64,000 nt of DNA from Acanthosepion esculentum (GCA_964036315.1 CAXIWW010000817.1:469501-533500); one strand, 5' to 3'. Positions 8,969-22,882 are shown, counted from the stretch's first letter. Notes: a model not told the origin generated them from the letters alone. Program-made: numbers and translations.

Positions 8969-9866
8969 CTAGTCCAAGGTATGACTATAAACTACATCTG
9001 ACAGCAAGGCTTCTGATCACAAAGGTTCCCAGCTATGAGCAAATAGTGACCCCCCACTAAAAAAAAACACTATGAATGTAAAAAATATATGTTTATATAA
9101 AAACTTGCGAACAACACCAGTTGATAGCATAAGTGCCAACAGCACCACAGCTGCTAGCAAAAGTGCCAACAGCTGATAGCAAAAGTGCCAACAACTGATA
9201 GCAAAAGTGCCAACAGCTGATAGCAAAAGTGCCAACAGATGATAGCAAACGTGCCAACAGCTGATAGCAGAAGTGCCAACAGATGATAGCAAAAGTGCCA
9301 ACAGCTGATAGCAAAAGTGACAAAAGCTGATAGCAAAAGTGCCAACAGCTGATAGCAAAAGTGCCAACAGCACCACAGCTGCTAGCAAAAGCTGATAGCA
9401 AAAGTGCCAACCGCTGATAGCAAAAGTGCCAACAGCTGATAGCAAAAGTGCCAACAGATGATAGCAAAAGTTCCAACAGCTGATAGCAAAAGTGACAAAA
9501 GCTGATAGCAAAAGTGCCAACAGCTGATAGCAATGTGCCAAAAGCTGATAGCAAAACTGCCAACCGCTGATAGCAAAAGTGACAACAGCTGATAGCAAAA
9601 GTGCCAACAGCTGATAGCAAAAGTGCCAACAGCTGATAGTAAAAGTGCCAAAAGCTGATAGCAAAAGTGCCAACAGATGATAGCAAAAGTGCCAACAGCT
9701 GATAGCAAAAGTGCCAATAGCTGATAGCAAAAGTGCCAACAGCTGATACCAAAAGTGCCAACAGCTGATAGCAAAAGTGCTAACAGATGATAGCAAAAGT
9801 GCCAACAGCTGATACCAAAAGTGCAAACAGCTGATAGAAAAAGTGCCAACAGCACCACAGTGCCAA
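8969..9866 (+). repeat. Very long 22-mer array (898-bp monomer, about 33 units)
   Basis: The core begins with CTAGTCCAAGG, preceded by CATATGGCC, a variant shared with the monomer at 10,372. The array (about 9,118-9,858) mixes GATAGC, GATACC, CAGATGAT and CCAAAAGC variants. It includes an internal CACCACAG followed by a shortened GCTGCTAGC unit near 9,371-9,390. The longest open frame of the window (287 codons, opposite strand, 9,017-9,880) lies here and is purely a by-product of the repeat. Confidence 0.9.
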
Positions 9867-10721
9867 CTAGACCTAGGCATGACTATAAACTACATCTGAC
9901 AGCAAGGCTTCTGATCACAAAGGGTCCCAGCTATGAGCAAATAGTGACCCCCCACTAAAAAAAAACACTATGAATGTATAAAAATACATGTTTATATAAA
10001 AACTTGCGAACAACACCAGTTGATAGCAAAAGTGCCAACAGCAACACAGCTGATAGTAAAAGTGCCAACAGCTGATAGCAAATGTGCCAACAGCTGATAG
10101 CAAAAGTGCCAACGGCACCACAGTGCCAACTAGTCCTAGGTATGATTATAACTACATCTGACAGCAAGTCTTCTGATAACAAAGGGTCCAATCTATGAGC
10201 AAATAGTGACCCCCCACTAAAAAAAAACACACTATGAAAGTATAAAAATACATGTTTATATAAAAACTTGCGAACAATACCAGTTGATAGCAAAAGTGCC
10301 AACAGCACCACAGCTGATAGCAAAAGTGCCAACAGCTGATAGCAAAAGTGCCAACAGCATCATATGGCCAACTAGTCCTAGGTATGACTATAAACTACAT
10401 CTGACAGCAAGGCTTCTGATCACAAAGGGTCCCAGCTATGAGCAAATAGTGACCCCCCGCTAAAAAAAAACTCTATGAATGTAAAAAATATATGTTTATA
10501 TAAAAACTTGCGAACAACACCAGTTGATAGCAAAAGTGCCAACAGCACCACAGCTGATAACAAAAGAGCCAACAGCTGATAGCAAAAGTGCAAACAGCTG
10601 ATAGCAAAAGTGCCAACTGCTGATAGCAAAAGTGCCAAGAGCTGATACCAAAAGTGCCAACAGCTGATAGCAAATGTGCCAACAGCTGATAGCAAAAGTG
10701 CCAACAGCACCACAGTTCCAA
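9867..10721 (+). repeat. Three ordinary monomers (263, 242, 350 bp)
   Basis: Core starts are at 9,867 (ACTAGACCTAGG), 10,130 and 10,372. The 10,372 core carries TGTAAAAAATATATG in place of TGTATAAAAATACATG, as do the cores at 8,969 and 63,539. This links distant parts of the array. Nothing else is seen here. Confidence 0.85.
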
Positions 10722-13044
10722 ATAGTCCTAGGTATGACTATAAACTACATCTGACAGCAAGGCTTCTGATCACAAAGTGTCCAGCTATGAGCAAATAGTG
10801 ACCCCACACTAAAAAAAACACTATGAATGTATAAAATACATGTTTATATAAAAACTTGCGAACAACACCAGTTGATAGCAAAAGTGCCAACAGCACCACA
10901 ACTGCTAGCAAAAGTGCCAACAGCTGATAGCAAAAGTGCCAACAGCTGATAGCAAAAGTGCCAAAAGATGATAGCAAACATGCCAACAGCTGATAGCAAA
11001 AGTGCCAACAGATGATAGCAAAAGTGCCAACAGCTGATAGCAAAAGTGACAAAAGCTGATAGAAAAAGTGCCAACAGCTGATAGCAAAAGTGCCAAAAGC
11101 TGATAGCAAAAGTGCCAACAGCTGATAGCAAAAGTGCCAACAGCTGATAGCAAAAGTGCCAACAGCTGATAGCAAAAGTGCCAACAGCACTACAGTGCCA
11201 ACTAGTCCTAGGTATGACTATAAACTACATCCGACAGCAAGGCTTCTGATCACAAAGGGTCTCAGCTATGAGCAAATAGTGACCCCCCACTAAAAAAAAA
11301 CACTATGAAAGTATAAAAATACATGATTATATAAAAACTTGCGAACAACACCAGTTGATAACAAAAGTGCCAACAGCACCACAGCTGATAGCAAAAGTGC
11401 CAACAGCTGATAGTAAAAGTGCCAACAGCTGATACCAAAAGTGCCAAAAGCTGATAGCAAAATTGCCAACAGCTGATAGCAAAAGTGCCAACAGCTGATA
11501 GCAAAAGTGCCAACAGCTGATACCAAAAGTGCCAAAAGCTGATATCAAAAGTGCACACAGGTGATAGCTAAAGTGCCAACAGCTGATAGCAAAAGTGCAA
11601 ACAGCTGATACTAAAAGTGCCAACAGCTGATACCAAAAGTGCCAACAGCTGATAGCAAAAGTGCCAACAGCTGATAGCAAAAGTGCCAACAGCACCACAG
11701 TGCCAACTAGTCCTAGGTATGACTATAAACTACATCTGACAGCAAGGCTTCTGATCACAAATGTTCCCAGCTATGAGGAAATAGTGACCCCCCACTAAAA
11801 AAAACACTATGAAAGTATAAAAATAGATGTTTATATAAATACTTGCGAACAACACCAGTTGATAGCAAAAGTGCCAACAGCACCACAGCTGATAACAAAA
11901 GTGCCAACAGCTGATAGCAAAGTGCCAACAGCTGATAGCAAAAGTGCCAACAGCTGATAGCAAAAGTGCCAACAGCTGATAGCAAAAGTGGAAACAGCTG
12001 ATAGCAAAAGTGCCAAAAGCTGATAGCCAAAGTGCCAACTGCTGATAGCAAAAGTGCCAACAGCTTATACCAAATGAGCCAAAAGCTGATAGCAAAAGTG
12101 CCAACAGCAGATAGCAAAGTGCCAACAGCTGATAGCAAAAGAACCAACAGCTGACACCAAAAGTGCCAACAGCACCACAGTGCCAACTAGTCCTAGGTAT
12201 GACTATAAACTACATCTGACAGCAAGGCTTCTGATCACAAAGGGTCCCAGCTATGAGCAAATAATGACCCCCCACTAAAAAAAAAACACTATGAATGTAT
12301 AAAAATACATGTTTATATAAAAACTAGCGAACAACACCAGTTGATAGCAAAAGTGCCAACAGCACCACAGCTGATAGCAAAAGTGCCACCAGCTGATAGC
12401 AAAAGTGCCAACAGCTGATAGCAAAAGTTCCAACAGCACCACAGTGCCAACTAGTCCTAGGTATGACTATAAACTACATCTGACAGCAAGTCTTCTGATC
12501 ACAAAGGGTCCCAGCTATGAGCAAATAGTGACCGCACACTAAAAAAAAAACACACTATGAAAGTATAAAAATACATGTTTATATAAAAACTTGCGAACAA
12601 TACCAGTTGATAGCAAAAGTGCCAACAGCACCACAGCTGATAGCAAAAGTGCCAAAAGATGATAGCAAAAGTGCCAACAGCTGATAGCAAAAGTGCCAAC
12701 AGCTCATAGCAAAAGTGCCAACAGCTGATAGCAAAAGTGCCAACAGCAACACAGTGCAAACTAGTCCTAGGTATGACTATAAACTCCATGTGACAGCAAG
12801 GCTTCTGATCACAAAGGGTCCCAGCTACGAGCAAATAGTGACCCCCCATAAAAATAAACACTATGAAAGTATAAAAATACATGTTTATATAAAAACTTGC
12901 GAACCACACCAGTTGATAGCAAAAGTGCCAACAGCACCACAGCTGATAGCAAAAGTGCCAACAGCTGATAGCAAAAGTGCCAACAGCTGATAGCAAATGT
13001 GCCAACAGCTGATAGCAAAAGTGCCAACAGCACCACAGTTCCAA
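10722..13044 (+). repeat. 2.3-kb six-monomer higher-order repeat, copy 1
   Basis: Cores start at 10,722, 11,202, 11,707, 12,187, 12,451 and 12,761 (lengths 480, 505, 480, 264, 310, 284). Diagnostic variants are CATCCGACAG at 11,202, ATACATGATTATAT in the same core, AATAGATG and AAATACTTGCG at 11,707, AAAACTAGCGAAC at 12,187, GACCGCACAC at 12,451, and CCATAAAAATAAACAC at 12,761. The same order of markers recurs downstream. Confidence 0.92.
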
Positions 13045-15260
13045 ATAGTCCTAGGTATGACTATAAACTACATCTGACAGCAAGGCTTCTGATCACAAAG
13101 TGTCCAGCTATGAGCAAATAGTGACCCCACACTAAAAAAACACTATGAATGTATAAAAATACATGTTTATATAAAAACTTGCGAACAACACCAGTTGATA
13201 GCAAAAGTGCCAACAGCACCACATCTGCTAGCAAAAGTGCCAAGAGCTGATAGCAAAAGTGCCAACAGCTGATACCAAAAGTGCCAAAAGCTGATAGCAA
13301 AATTGCCAACAGCTGATAGCAAAAGTGCCAACAGATGATAGCAAAAGTGCCAACAGCTGATAGCAAAAGTGACAAAAGCTGATAGAAAAAGTGCCAACAG
13401 CTGATAGCAAAAGTGCCAAAAGCTGATAGCAAAAGTGCCAACAGCTGATAGCAAAAGTGCCAACAGCTGATAGCAAAAGTGCCAACAGCTGATAGCAAAA
13501 TTGACAACAGCACAACAGTGCCAACTAGTCCTAGGTATGACTATAAACTACATCCGACAGCAAGGCTTCTGATCACAAAGGGTCCCAGCTATGAGCAAAT
13601 AGTGACCCCCCACTAAAAAAAAAAACACTATGAAAGTATAAAAATACATGATTATATAAAAACTTGCGAACAACACCAGTTGATAACAAAAGTGCCAACA
13701 GCACCACAGCTGATAGCAAAAGTGCCAACAGCTGATAGTAAAAGTGCCAACAGCTGATACCAAAAGTGCCAAAAGCTGATAGCAAAATTGCCAACAGCTG
13801 ATAGCAAAAGTGCCAACAGCTGATAGCAAAAGTGCCAACAGCTGATACCAAAAGTGCCAAAAGCTGGTATCAAAAGTGCACACAGCTGATAGCTAAAGTG
13901 CCAACAGCTGATACCAAAAGTGCCAACAGCTGATAGCAAAAGTGCCAACAGCTGATAGCAAAAGTGCCAACAGCACCACAGTGCCAACTAGTCCTAGGTA
14001 TGACTATAAACTACATCTGACAGCAAGGCTTCTGATCACAAAGGTTCCCAGCTATGAGGAAATAGTGACCCCCCACTAAAAAAAAACACTATGAAAGTAT
14101 AAAAATAGATGTTTATATAAATACTTGCGAACAACACCAGTTGATAGCAAAAGTGCCAACAGCACCACAGCTGATAACAAAAGTGCCAACAGCTGATAGC
14201 AAAGTGCCAACAGCTGATAGCAAAAGTGCCAACAGCTGATAGCAAAAGTGCCAACAGCTGATAGCAAAAGTGGAAACAGCTGATAGCAAAAGTGCCAAAA
14301 GCTGATAGCAAAAGTGCCAACAGCTCATAGCAAAAGTGCCAACAGCTTATACCAAATGAGCCAAAAGCTGATAGCAAAAGTGCCAACAGCTGATAGCAAA
14401 GTGCCAACAGCTGATAGCAAAAGAACCAACAGCTGATACCAAAAGTGCCAACAGCACCACAGTGCCAACTAGTCCTAGGTATGACTATAAACTACATCTG
14501 ACAGCAAGGCTTCTGATCACAAAGGGTCCCAGCTATGAGCAAATAGTGACCCCCCACTAAAAAAAAAACACTATGAATGTATAAAAATACATGTTTATAT
14601 AAAAACTAGCGAACAACACCAGTTGATAGCAAAAGTGCCAACAGCACCACAGCTGATAGCAAAAGTGCCACCAGCTGATACCAAAAGTGCCAACAGCTGA
14701 TAGCAAAAGTTCCAACAGCACCACAGTGCCAACTAGTCCTAGGTATGACTATAAACTACATCTGACAGCAAGTCTTCTGATCACAAAGGGTCCCAGCTAT
14801 GAGCAAATAGTGACCGCACACTAAAAAAAAAACACACTATGAAAGTATAAAAATACATGTTTATATAAAAACTTGCGAACAACACCAGTTGATAGCAAAA
14901 GTGCCAACAGCACCACAGCTGATAGCAAAAGCGCCAACAGCTGATAGCAAAAATGCCAACAGCACCACAGTGCCAACTAGTCCAAGGTATGACTATTAAC
15001 TACATCTGACAGCAAGGCTTTTGATCACAAAGGGTCCCAGCTATGAGCAAATAGTGACCCCCACTAAAAAAAAACACTATGAATGTATAAAAATATATGT
15101 TTATATAAAAACTTGCGAACAACACCAGTTGATAGCAAAAGTGCCAACAGCACCACAGCTGATAGCAAAAGTGCCAACAGCTGATAGCAAAAGTGCCAAC
15201 AGCTGATAGCAAAAGTTCCAACAGCTGATAGCAAAATTGACAACAGCACAACAGTGCCAA
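13045..15260 (+). repeat. 2.3-kb six-monomer higher-order repeat, copy 2 (2,216 bp)
   Basis: Cores start at 13,045, 13,525, 13,988, 14,469, 14,733 and 14,977 (480, 463, 481, 264, 244, 284). The markers of copy 1 recur in order: CATCCGACAG, ATGATTATAT, AATAGATG, AAAACTAGCGAAC and GACCGCACAC. The 463-bp monomer is two 22-mers shorter than its 505-bp counterpart, and the 310-bp monomer is replaced by one of 244 bp, three units fewer. Length change is therefore in whole 22-mers. Confidence 0.92.
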
Positions 15261-16579
15261 CTAGTCCTAGGTATGACTATAAACTACATCCGACAGCAAG
15301 GCTTCTGATCACAAAGGGTCCCAGCTATGAGGAAATAGTGACCCCCCACTAAAAAAAAAACACTATGAAAGTATAAAAATACATGATTATATAAAAACTT
15401 GCGAACAACACCAGTTGATAACAAAAGTGCCAACAGCACCACAGCTGATAGCAAAAGTGCCAACAGCTGATAGCAAAAGTGGAAACAGCTGATAGCAAAA
15501 GTGCCAAAAGCTGATAGCAAAAGTGCCAACAGCTCATAGCAAAAGTGCCAACAGCTTATACCAAATGAGCCAAAAGCTGATAGCAAAAGTGCCAACAGCT
15601 GATAGCAAAGTGCCAACAGCTGATAGCAAAAGAACCAACAGCTGATACCAAAAGTGCCAACAGCACCACAGTGCCAACTAGTCCTAGGTATGACTATAAA
15701 CTACATCTGACAGCAAGGCTTCTGATCACAAAGGGTCCCAGCTATGAGCAAATAGTGACCCCCCACTAAAAAAAAAACACTATGAATGTATAAAAATACA
15801 TGTTTATATCAAAACTAGCGAACAACACCAGTTGATAGCAAAAGTGCCAACAGCACCACAGCTGATAGCAAAAGTGCCACCAGCTGATACCAAAAGTGCC
15901 AACAGCTGATAGCAAAAGTTCCAACAGCACCACAGTGCCAACTAGTCCTAGGTATGACTATAAACTACATCTGACAGCAAGTCTTCTGATCACAAAGGGT
16001 CCCAGCTATGAGCAAATAGTGACCGCACACTAAAAAAAAAACACACTATGAAAGTATAAAAATACATGTTTATATAAAAACTTGCGAACAACACCAGTTG
16101 ATAGCAAAAGTGCCAACAGCACCACAGCTGATAGCAAAAGTGCCAACAGCTGATAGCAAAAGTGCCAACAGCTGATAGCAAAAGTGCCAACAGCTCATAG
16201 CAAAAGTGCCAACAGCTGATAGCAAAAGTGCCAACAGCAACACAGTGCAAACTAGTCCTAGGTATGACTATAAACTCCATCTGACAGCAAGGCTTCTGAT
16301 CACAAAGGGTCCCAGCTACGAGCAAATAGTGACCCCCCATAAAAATAAACACTATGAAAGTATAAAAATACATGTTTATATAAAAACTTGCGAACAACAC
16401 CAGTTGATAGCAAAAGTGCCAACAGCACCACAGCTGATAGCAAAAGTGCCAACAGCTGATAGCGAAAGTGCCAACAGCTGATACCAAAAGTGCCAACAGC
16501 TGATAGCAAAAGTGCCAACAGCTGATAGCAAAAGTGCCAACAGCTGAAAGCAAAAGTGAAAATAGCCCCACATTCCCAA
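15261..16579 (+). repeat. Partial third copy of the 2.3-kb HOR, opening with a chimeric monomer
   Basis: Cores start at 15,261 (417 bp), 15,678 (264), 15,942 (310) and 16,252 (328). The 15,261 monomer begins like the CATCCGACAG/ATGATTATAT type (11,202 and 13,525). Its array ends like the 11,707/13,988 type, with GTGGAAACAGC, CAGCTCATAG, CAGCTTATACC and AAGAACCAAC. It is a recombinant of two neighbouring monomer types that skips the intervening sequence. Monomers 15,678 and 15,942 match 12,187/14,469 and 12,451 closely. Confidence 0.88.
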
Positions 16580-17552
16580 CTAGTCCTAGGTATGACTATA
16601 AACTACAACTGACAGCAAGGCTTCTGATCACAAAGGGTCACAGCTATGAGCAAATAGTGGCCGCCCACTAAAAAAAAAACACTATGAATGTATAAAAATA
16701 CATGTTTATATAAAAACTTGTGAACAACACCAGTTGATAGCAAAAGTGCCAACAGCACCACAGGTGATAGCAAAAGTGCCAACAGCTGATCGCAAAAGTG
16801 CCAACAGCTGATACCAAAAATGCCAAAAGCTGATAGCAAAAGTGCCAACAGCTGATAGCAAAAGTGCCAACAGCTGATAGCAAAACTGCCAACAGCTGAT
16901 AGCAAAAGTGCCAACAGCTGATAGCAAAAGTGCCAACAGCACCACAGTGCCAACTAGTCCTAGGTATGACTATAAACTACATCTGACAGCAAGTCTTCTG
17001 ATCACAAAGGGTCCCAGCTCTGAGCAAATAGTGACGCCCCACTAAAAAAAAAACACTATGAATGTATAAAAATACATGTTTATATAAAAACTTGCCAACA
17101 ACACCAGTTGATAGCAAAAGTGCAAACAGCACCACTGCTGATAGCAAAAGTGCCAACAGCACCACAGCTGATAGCAAAAGTGCCAACAGCTGATAGCAAA
17201 AGTGCAAACAGCTGATAGCAAAAGTGCCAACAGCTGATAGCAAAAGTGCGAACAGCACCACAGTGCCAACTAGTCCTAGGTATGACTATAAACTACATCT
17301 GACAGCAAGGCTTCTGATCACAAAGGGTCCCAGCTATGAGCAAATAGTGACCCCCCACAAAAAAAACACTATGAAAGTATAAAAATACAGGTTTATATAA
17401 AAACTTGCGAACAACACCAGTTGATAGCGAAAGTGCCAACAGCACCAGAGCTGATAGCAAAAGTGCCTACAGCTGATAGCAAAAGTGCCAACAGCTGATA
17501 ACAAAAGTGCCAACAGCTGAAAGCAAAAGTGAAAATATCCCCACATTCCCAA
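16580..17552 (+). repeat. Three-monomer HOR, copy 1 (973 bp)
   Basis: Cores start at 16,580 (374), 16,954 (316) and 17,270 (283). Markers are TACAACTGACAG and CACAGGTGATAG in the first, CTTGCCAACAAC and an extra CACCACTG element in the second, and CCCCCCACAAAAAAAACAC with ATACAGGTTTAT in the third. The third monomer ends with CCCCACATTCCC in place of CACCACAGTGCC. Confidence 0.88.
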
Positions 17553-18873
17553 CTAGTCCTAGGTATGACTATAAACTACAACTGACAGCAAGCCTTCTGA
17601 TCACAAATGGTCAGAGCTATGAGCAAATAGTGACCCCCCACTAAAAAAAAACACTATGAATGTATAAAAATACATGTTTATATAAAAACTTGTTAACAAC
17701 ACCAGTTGATAGCAAAAGTGCCAACAGCACCACAGGTGATAGCAAAAGTGCCAACAGCTGATCGGAAAAGTGCCAACAGCTGATACCAAAAGTGCCAAAA
17801 GCTGATAGCAAAAGTGCCAACAGCTGATACCAAAAGTGCCAAAAGCTGATAGCAAAACTGCCAACAGCTGATAGCAAAGTGCCAACAGCTGATGCCAAAA
17901 GTGCCAAAAGCTAATAGCAAAACTGCCAAAAGCTGATAGCAAAAGTGCCAACAGCTGATAGCAAAAGTGCCAACAGCACCACAGTGCCAAATAGTCCTAG
18001 GTATGACTATAAACTACATCTGACAGCAAGGCTTCTGATCACAAAGTGTCCACGCTATGAGCAAATAGTGACCCCCCACTAAAAAAAGAAACACTATGAA
18101 AGTATAAAAATACATGTTTATATAAAAACTTGCGAACAACACCAGTTGATAGCAAAAGTGCCAACAGCACCACAGCTGATAGCAAAAGTGCCAACAGCTG
18201 ATAGTAAATGTGCCAACAGCTGATAGCAAAAGTGCCAACAGCTGATAGCAAAAGTGCCAACAGCACCACAGTGCCAACTAATCCTAGGTATGACTATAAA
18301 CTACATCTGACAGCAAGTCTTTTGATCACAAAGGGTCCCAGCTTTGAGCAAATAGTGACGCCCACTAAAAAAAACACTATGAATGTATAAAAATACATGT
18401 TTATATAAAAACTTGCCAACAACACCAGTTGATAGCAAAAGTGCAAACAGCACCACTGCTGATAGCAAAAGTGCCAACAGCACCACAGCTGATAGCAAAA
18501 GTGCCAACAGCTGATAGCAAAAGTGCAAACAGCTGATAGCAAAAGTGCCAACAGCTGATAGCAAAAGTGCCAACAGCACCACAGTGCCAACTAGTCCTAG
18601 GTATGACAATAAACTACATCTGACAGCAAGGCTTCTGATCACAAAGGGTCCCAGCTATGAGCAAATAGTGACCCCCCACAAAAAAAACACTATGAAAGTA
18701 TAAAAATACAGGTTTATATAAAAACTTGCGAACAACACCAGTTGATAGCGAAAGTGCCAACAGCACCACAACTGATAGCAAAAGTGCCTACAGCTCATAG
18801 CAAAAGTGCCAACAGCTGATAGCAAAAGTGCCAACAGCTGATAGGAAAAGTGCCAACAGCACCACAGTGCCAA
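17553..18873 (+). repeat. Related HOR, copy 2 (1,321 bp) with an inserted monomer
   Basis: Cores start at 17,553 (438), 17,991 (287), 18,278 (313) and 18,591 (283). The 17,553, 18,278 and 18,591 monomers repeat the markers of 16,580, 16,954 and 17,270 respectively. The 17,991 monomer (GTCCACGCTATGAG, AAAAAAAGAAACAC) has no counterpart in copy 1. The 316/313-bp monomers exceed 308 bp because they contain an extra 8-bp bracket. Confidence 0.86.
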
Positions 18874-21800
18874 CTAGTCCTATGTATGACTATAAACTAC
18901 ATCTGACAGCAAAGCTTCTGATCACAAAGGGTCCGAGCTATGAGCAAATAGTGACCCCCCACAAAAAAAACACTATGAAAGTATAAAAATACAGGTTTAT
19001 ATAAAAACTTGCGGACAACACCAGTTGATAGCAAAAGTGCCAACAGCACCACAGCTGATAGCAAAAGTGCCAACAGCTGATAGCAAAAGTGCCAACTGCT
19101 GATACCAAAAGTGCCAAAAGCTGATAGCAAAAGTGCCAACAGCTGATAGCAAAAGTGCCAAGAGATGATACCAAAAGTGCCAACAGCTGATAGAAAAGTG
19201 CCAACAGCTGATAGCAAAAGTGCCAACAGATGATAGCAAAAGTGCCAACAGAACCACAGTGCCAACTAGTCCTAGGTATAACTATAAACTACATCTGACA
19301 GCAAGGCTTCTGATCACAAAGGGTCCCAGCTATGAGCAAATAGTGACCCCACACTAAAAAAAAACATTATGAAATTATAAAAATACAATTTTATATAAAA
19401 ACTTGCGAACAACACCAGTTGATAGCAAAAGTGCCAACAGCACCACAGCTGATAGCAAAAGTGCCAACAGCTGATCGCAAAAGTGCCAAAAGCTGATAGC
19501 AAAAGTGCCAACAGCTGATAGCAAAAGTGCCAACAGCTGATACCAAAAGTGCCAAAAGATGATAGCAAAAGTGCCATCAGCTGATAGCAAAAGTTCCAAC
19601 AGCTGATAGCAAAAGTGCCAACAGCTGATAGCAAAAGTTCCAAAAGCTGATACCAAAAGTGCCAAAAGCTGATATCAAAAGTGCCAACAGCTGATAGCAA
19701 AAGTGCCAAGAGCTGATAGCAAAAGTGCCAACAGCACCACAGTGCCAAATATTCCTAGGTATGACTATAAACTACATCTGACAGCAAGACTTCTGATCAC
19801 AAATGGTCCCAGCTATGAGCAAAGAATGACCCCCCACTAAAAAAAAAACACTATGAATGTATAAAAATACATGTTTATAAAAAACTTGCGAACAACACCA
19901 GTTGATAGCAAAAGTGCCAACAGCACCACAGCTGATAGCAAAAGTGCCAACAGCTGATAGTAAAGTGCCAACAGCTGATAGTAATGTGCCAACAGGTGAT
20001 ACCAAATGTGCCGAAAGCTGATAGCAAAAGTGCCAACAGCTGATAGCAAAAGTGCCAACAGCTGAAAGCAAAAGTGAAAATAGCCCCACATTCCCAACTA
20101 GTCCTAGGTATGACTATAAACTACAACTGACAGCAAGGCTTCTGATCACAAAGGGTCAGAGCTATAAGCAAATAGTGACCCCCCACTAAAGAAAAAACAC
20201 TATGAATGTATAAAAATACATGTTTATATAAAAACTTGTGAACAACACCAGTTGATAGCAAAAGTGCCAACCGCACCACAAGTGATAGCAAAAGTGCCAA
20301 CAACTGATGGCAAAAGTGCCAACAGCTGATACCAAAATGCCAAAAGCTGATAGCAAAAGTGCCAACAGCTGATAGCAAAAGTGCCAACAGCTGATACCAA
20401 AAGTGCCAAAAGCTGATAGCAAAACTGCCAACAGCTGATAGCAAAAGTGCCAACAGCTGATACCAAAAGTGCCAAAACCTTATAGCAAAACTGCCAACAG
20501 CTGATAGCAAAAGTGCCAACAGCTGATAGCAAAAGTGCCAACAGCACCACAGTGCCAACTAGTCCTAGGTATGACTATAAACTACGTCTGACTGCAAGGC
20601 TTCTGATCACAAAGGGTCCAAGCTATGAGCAAATAGTGACCCCAACTAAAAAAAAACACTATGAAAATATAAAAATACATGTTTATATAAAAACTTGCGA
20701 ACAAAACGAGTTGATAGCAAAAGTGCCAACAGCACCACAGCTGATAGCAAAAGTGCCAAAAGCTGATAGCAAAAGTGCCAACAGATGATAGCAAAAGTGC
20801 CAACAGCCTATAGCAAAAGTGGAACAGCACCACAGTGCCAACTAGTCCTAGGTATGACTATAAACTACAACTGACAGCAAGGCTTCTGATCACAAAGGGT
20901 CAGAGCTATAAGCAAATAGTGACCCCCCACTAAAAAAAAAACACTATGAATGTATAAAAATACATGTTGATATAAAAACTTGTGAACACCACCAGTTGAT
21001 AGCAAAAGTGCCAACAGCACCACAGGTGATAGCAAAAGTGCCAACAGCTCATCGCAAAAGTGCCAACAGCTGATACCAAAAGTGCCAAAAGCTGATAGCA
21101 AAATTGCCAACAGCTGATAGCAAAAGTGCCAACAGCTGATACCAAAAGTGCCAAAAGCTGATAGCAAAACTGCCAACAGCTGATAGCAAAAGTGCCAACA
21201 GCTGATAGCAAAAGTGCCAACAGCACCACAGTGCAAACTAGTCCTAGGTATGACTATAAACTACGTCTGACTGCAAGGCTTCTGATCACAAAGGGTCCAA
21301 GCTATGAGCAAATAGTGACCCCAACTAAAAAAAAAACACTATGAATGTATAAAAATACATGTTTATATAAAAACTTGCGAACAACACCAATTGATAGCAA
21401 AAGTGCCAACAGCACCACAGCTGATAGCAAAAGTGCCAACAGCAGATAGCAAAAGTGCCAACAGCTGATAGCAAAAGTGCCAACAGAACGACAGTGCCAA
21501 CTAGTCCTAGGTATGATTATAAACTACATCTGACAGCAAGGCTTCTGATCACAAAGGGTCCCAGCTAGGAGCAAATAGTGACCCCCCACTAAAAAAAACA
21601 CTATGAATGTATAAAAATGCATGTTTATATAAAAACTTGTGAACAACACCAGTTGATAGCAAAAGTGCCAACGGCACCACAGGTGATAGCAAAAGTGCCA
21701 ACAGCTCATCGCAAAAGTGCCAACAGCTGATACCAAAAGTGCCAAAAGCTGATAGAAAAAGTGCCAACAGCTGATAGCAAAAGTACCAACAGCTGATAGC

Positions 21801-22882
21801 AAAAGTGCAAACTGCTGATAGCAAAAGTGCCAACAGCTGATAGCAAAAGTGCCTACAGCACCACAGTGCCAACTAGTCCTAGGTATGAATATAAACAAAA
21901 TCTGACAGCAAGTCTTCTGATCACAAAGGATCCCAGCTATGAGCAAATAGCGACCCCCACTAAAAAAAAACACTATGAAAATATAAACATACATGTTTAT
22001 ATAAAAACTTGCGAAAAACACCAGTTGATAGCAAAAGTGCCAACAGCCCCACAGCTGATAGCAAAATTGCCAACAGCTGATAGCAAAAGTGCCAACAGCT
22101 GATAGCAAAAGTGCCAACAGCTGATAACAAAAGTGCCAACAGCACCACAGTGCCGACTAGTCCTAGGTATGACTATAAACTACATCTGACAGCAAGGCTT
22201 CTGATCACGAAGGGTCCCAGCTATGAGCAAATAGTGACCCCCACTAAAAAAAAACACTATGATAGTATATAAATACATGTTTATATAAAAAGTTGCGAAC
22301 AACAGCAGTTGATAGCAAAAGTGCCAACAGTGCCAACAGCTGATAGCAAAAGTGCCAACAGCTGATTGCAAAAGTGCCAACAGCTGATAGCAAAAGTGCC
22401 AACAGCTGATACCAAAAGTGCCAAAAGCTGATAGGAAAAGTGCCAACAGCTGATAGCAAAAGAGCCAACAGATGATACCAAAAGTGCCAACAGCTGATAG
22501 CAAAAGTGCCAACTGCTGATAGCAAAAGTGCCAACAGCTGATACCAAAAGTGCCAAAAGCTGATAGCAAAAGTGCCAACAGCTCCAGAGTGCCGACTAGT
22601 CCTAGGTATGGCTATAAACTACATCTGACTGCAAGGCTTCTGATCACAAAGGGTCCCATCTATGAGAAAATGGTGACAGCCATCTAAAAAAAAAAACATT
22701 ATGAAAGTATAAATATACATGTTTATATAAAAACTTGCGAACCACACCAGTTGATAGTAAAAGTGCCAACAGCACCACAGCTGATAGCAAAAGTGCCATC
22801 AGCTGATAGCAAAAGTGCCAACAGCTGATAGCAAAAGTGCCAACAGCTGATAGGAAAAGTGCCAACAGCACCACAGTGCCAA
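18874..22882 (+). repeat. 4,009-bp eleven-monomer block, copy 1
   Basis: Cores start at 18,874, 19,266, 19,749, 20,098, 20,559, 20,842, 21,238, 21,501, 21,873, 22,157 and 22,596 (392, 483, 349, 461, 283, 396, 263, 372, 284, 439, 287 bp). Compared with the block from 22,883, long stretches look almost identical by eye, with only scattered substitutions. Markers include GCAAAGCTTCTG, TACAATTTTATAT, AGCAAAGAATGACC, TACGTCTGACTGC and TCACGAAGGG. Confidence 0.94.

Noticed and set aside
12715..12990. Open frames of about 60-120 codons that cross the core in array orientation (also near 16,206, 20,513, 21,827, 25,149, 35,729 and, inverted, 37,672 and 41,076)
   Set aside because: The core happens to be open in one frame, so many monomers show a similar peptide with SPRYDYKL and KIHVYIKTCEQ. 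Most monomers interrupt it by A- or C-tract changes, and no start context or conserved length is seen. A translated role cannot be excluded but is not supported.
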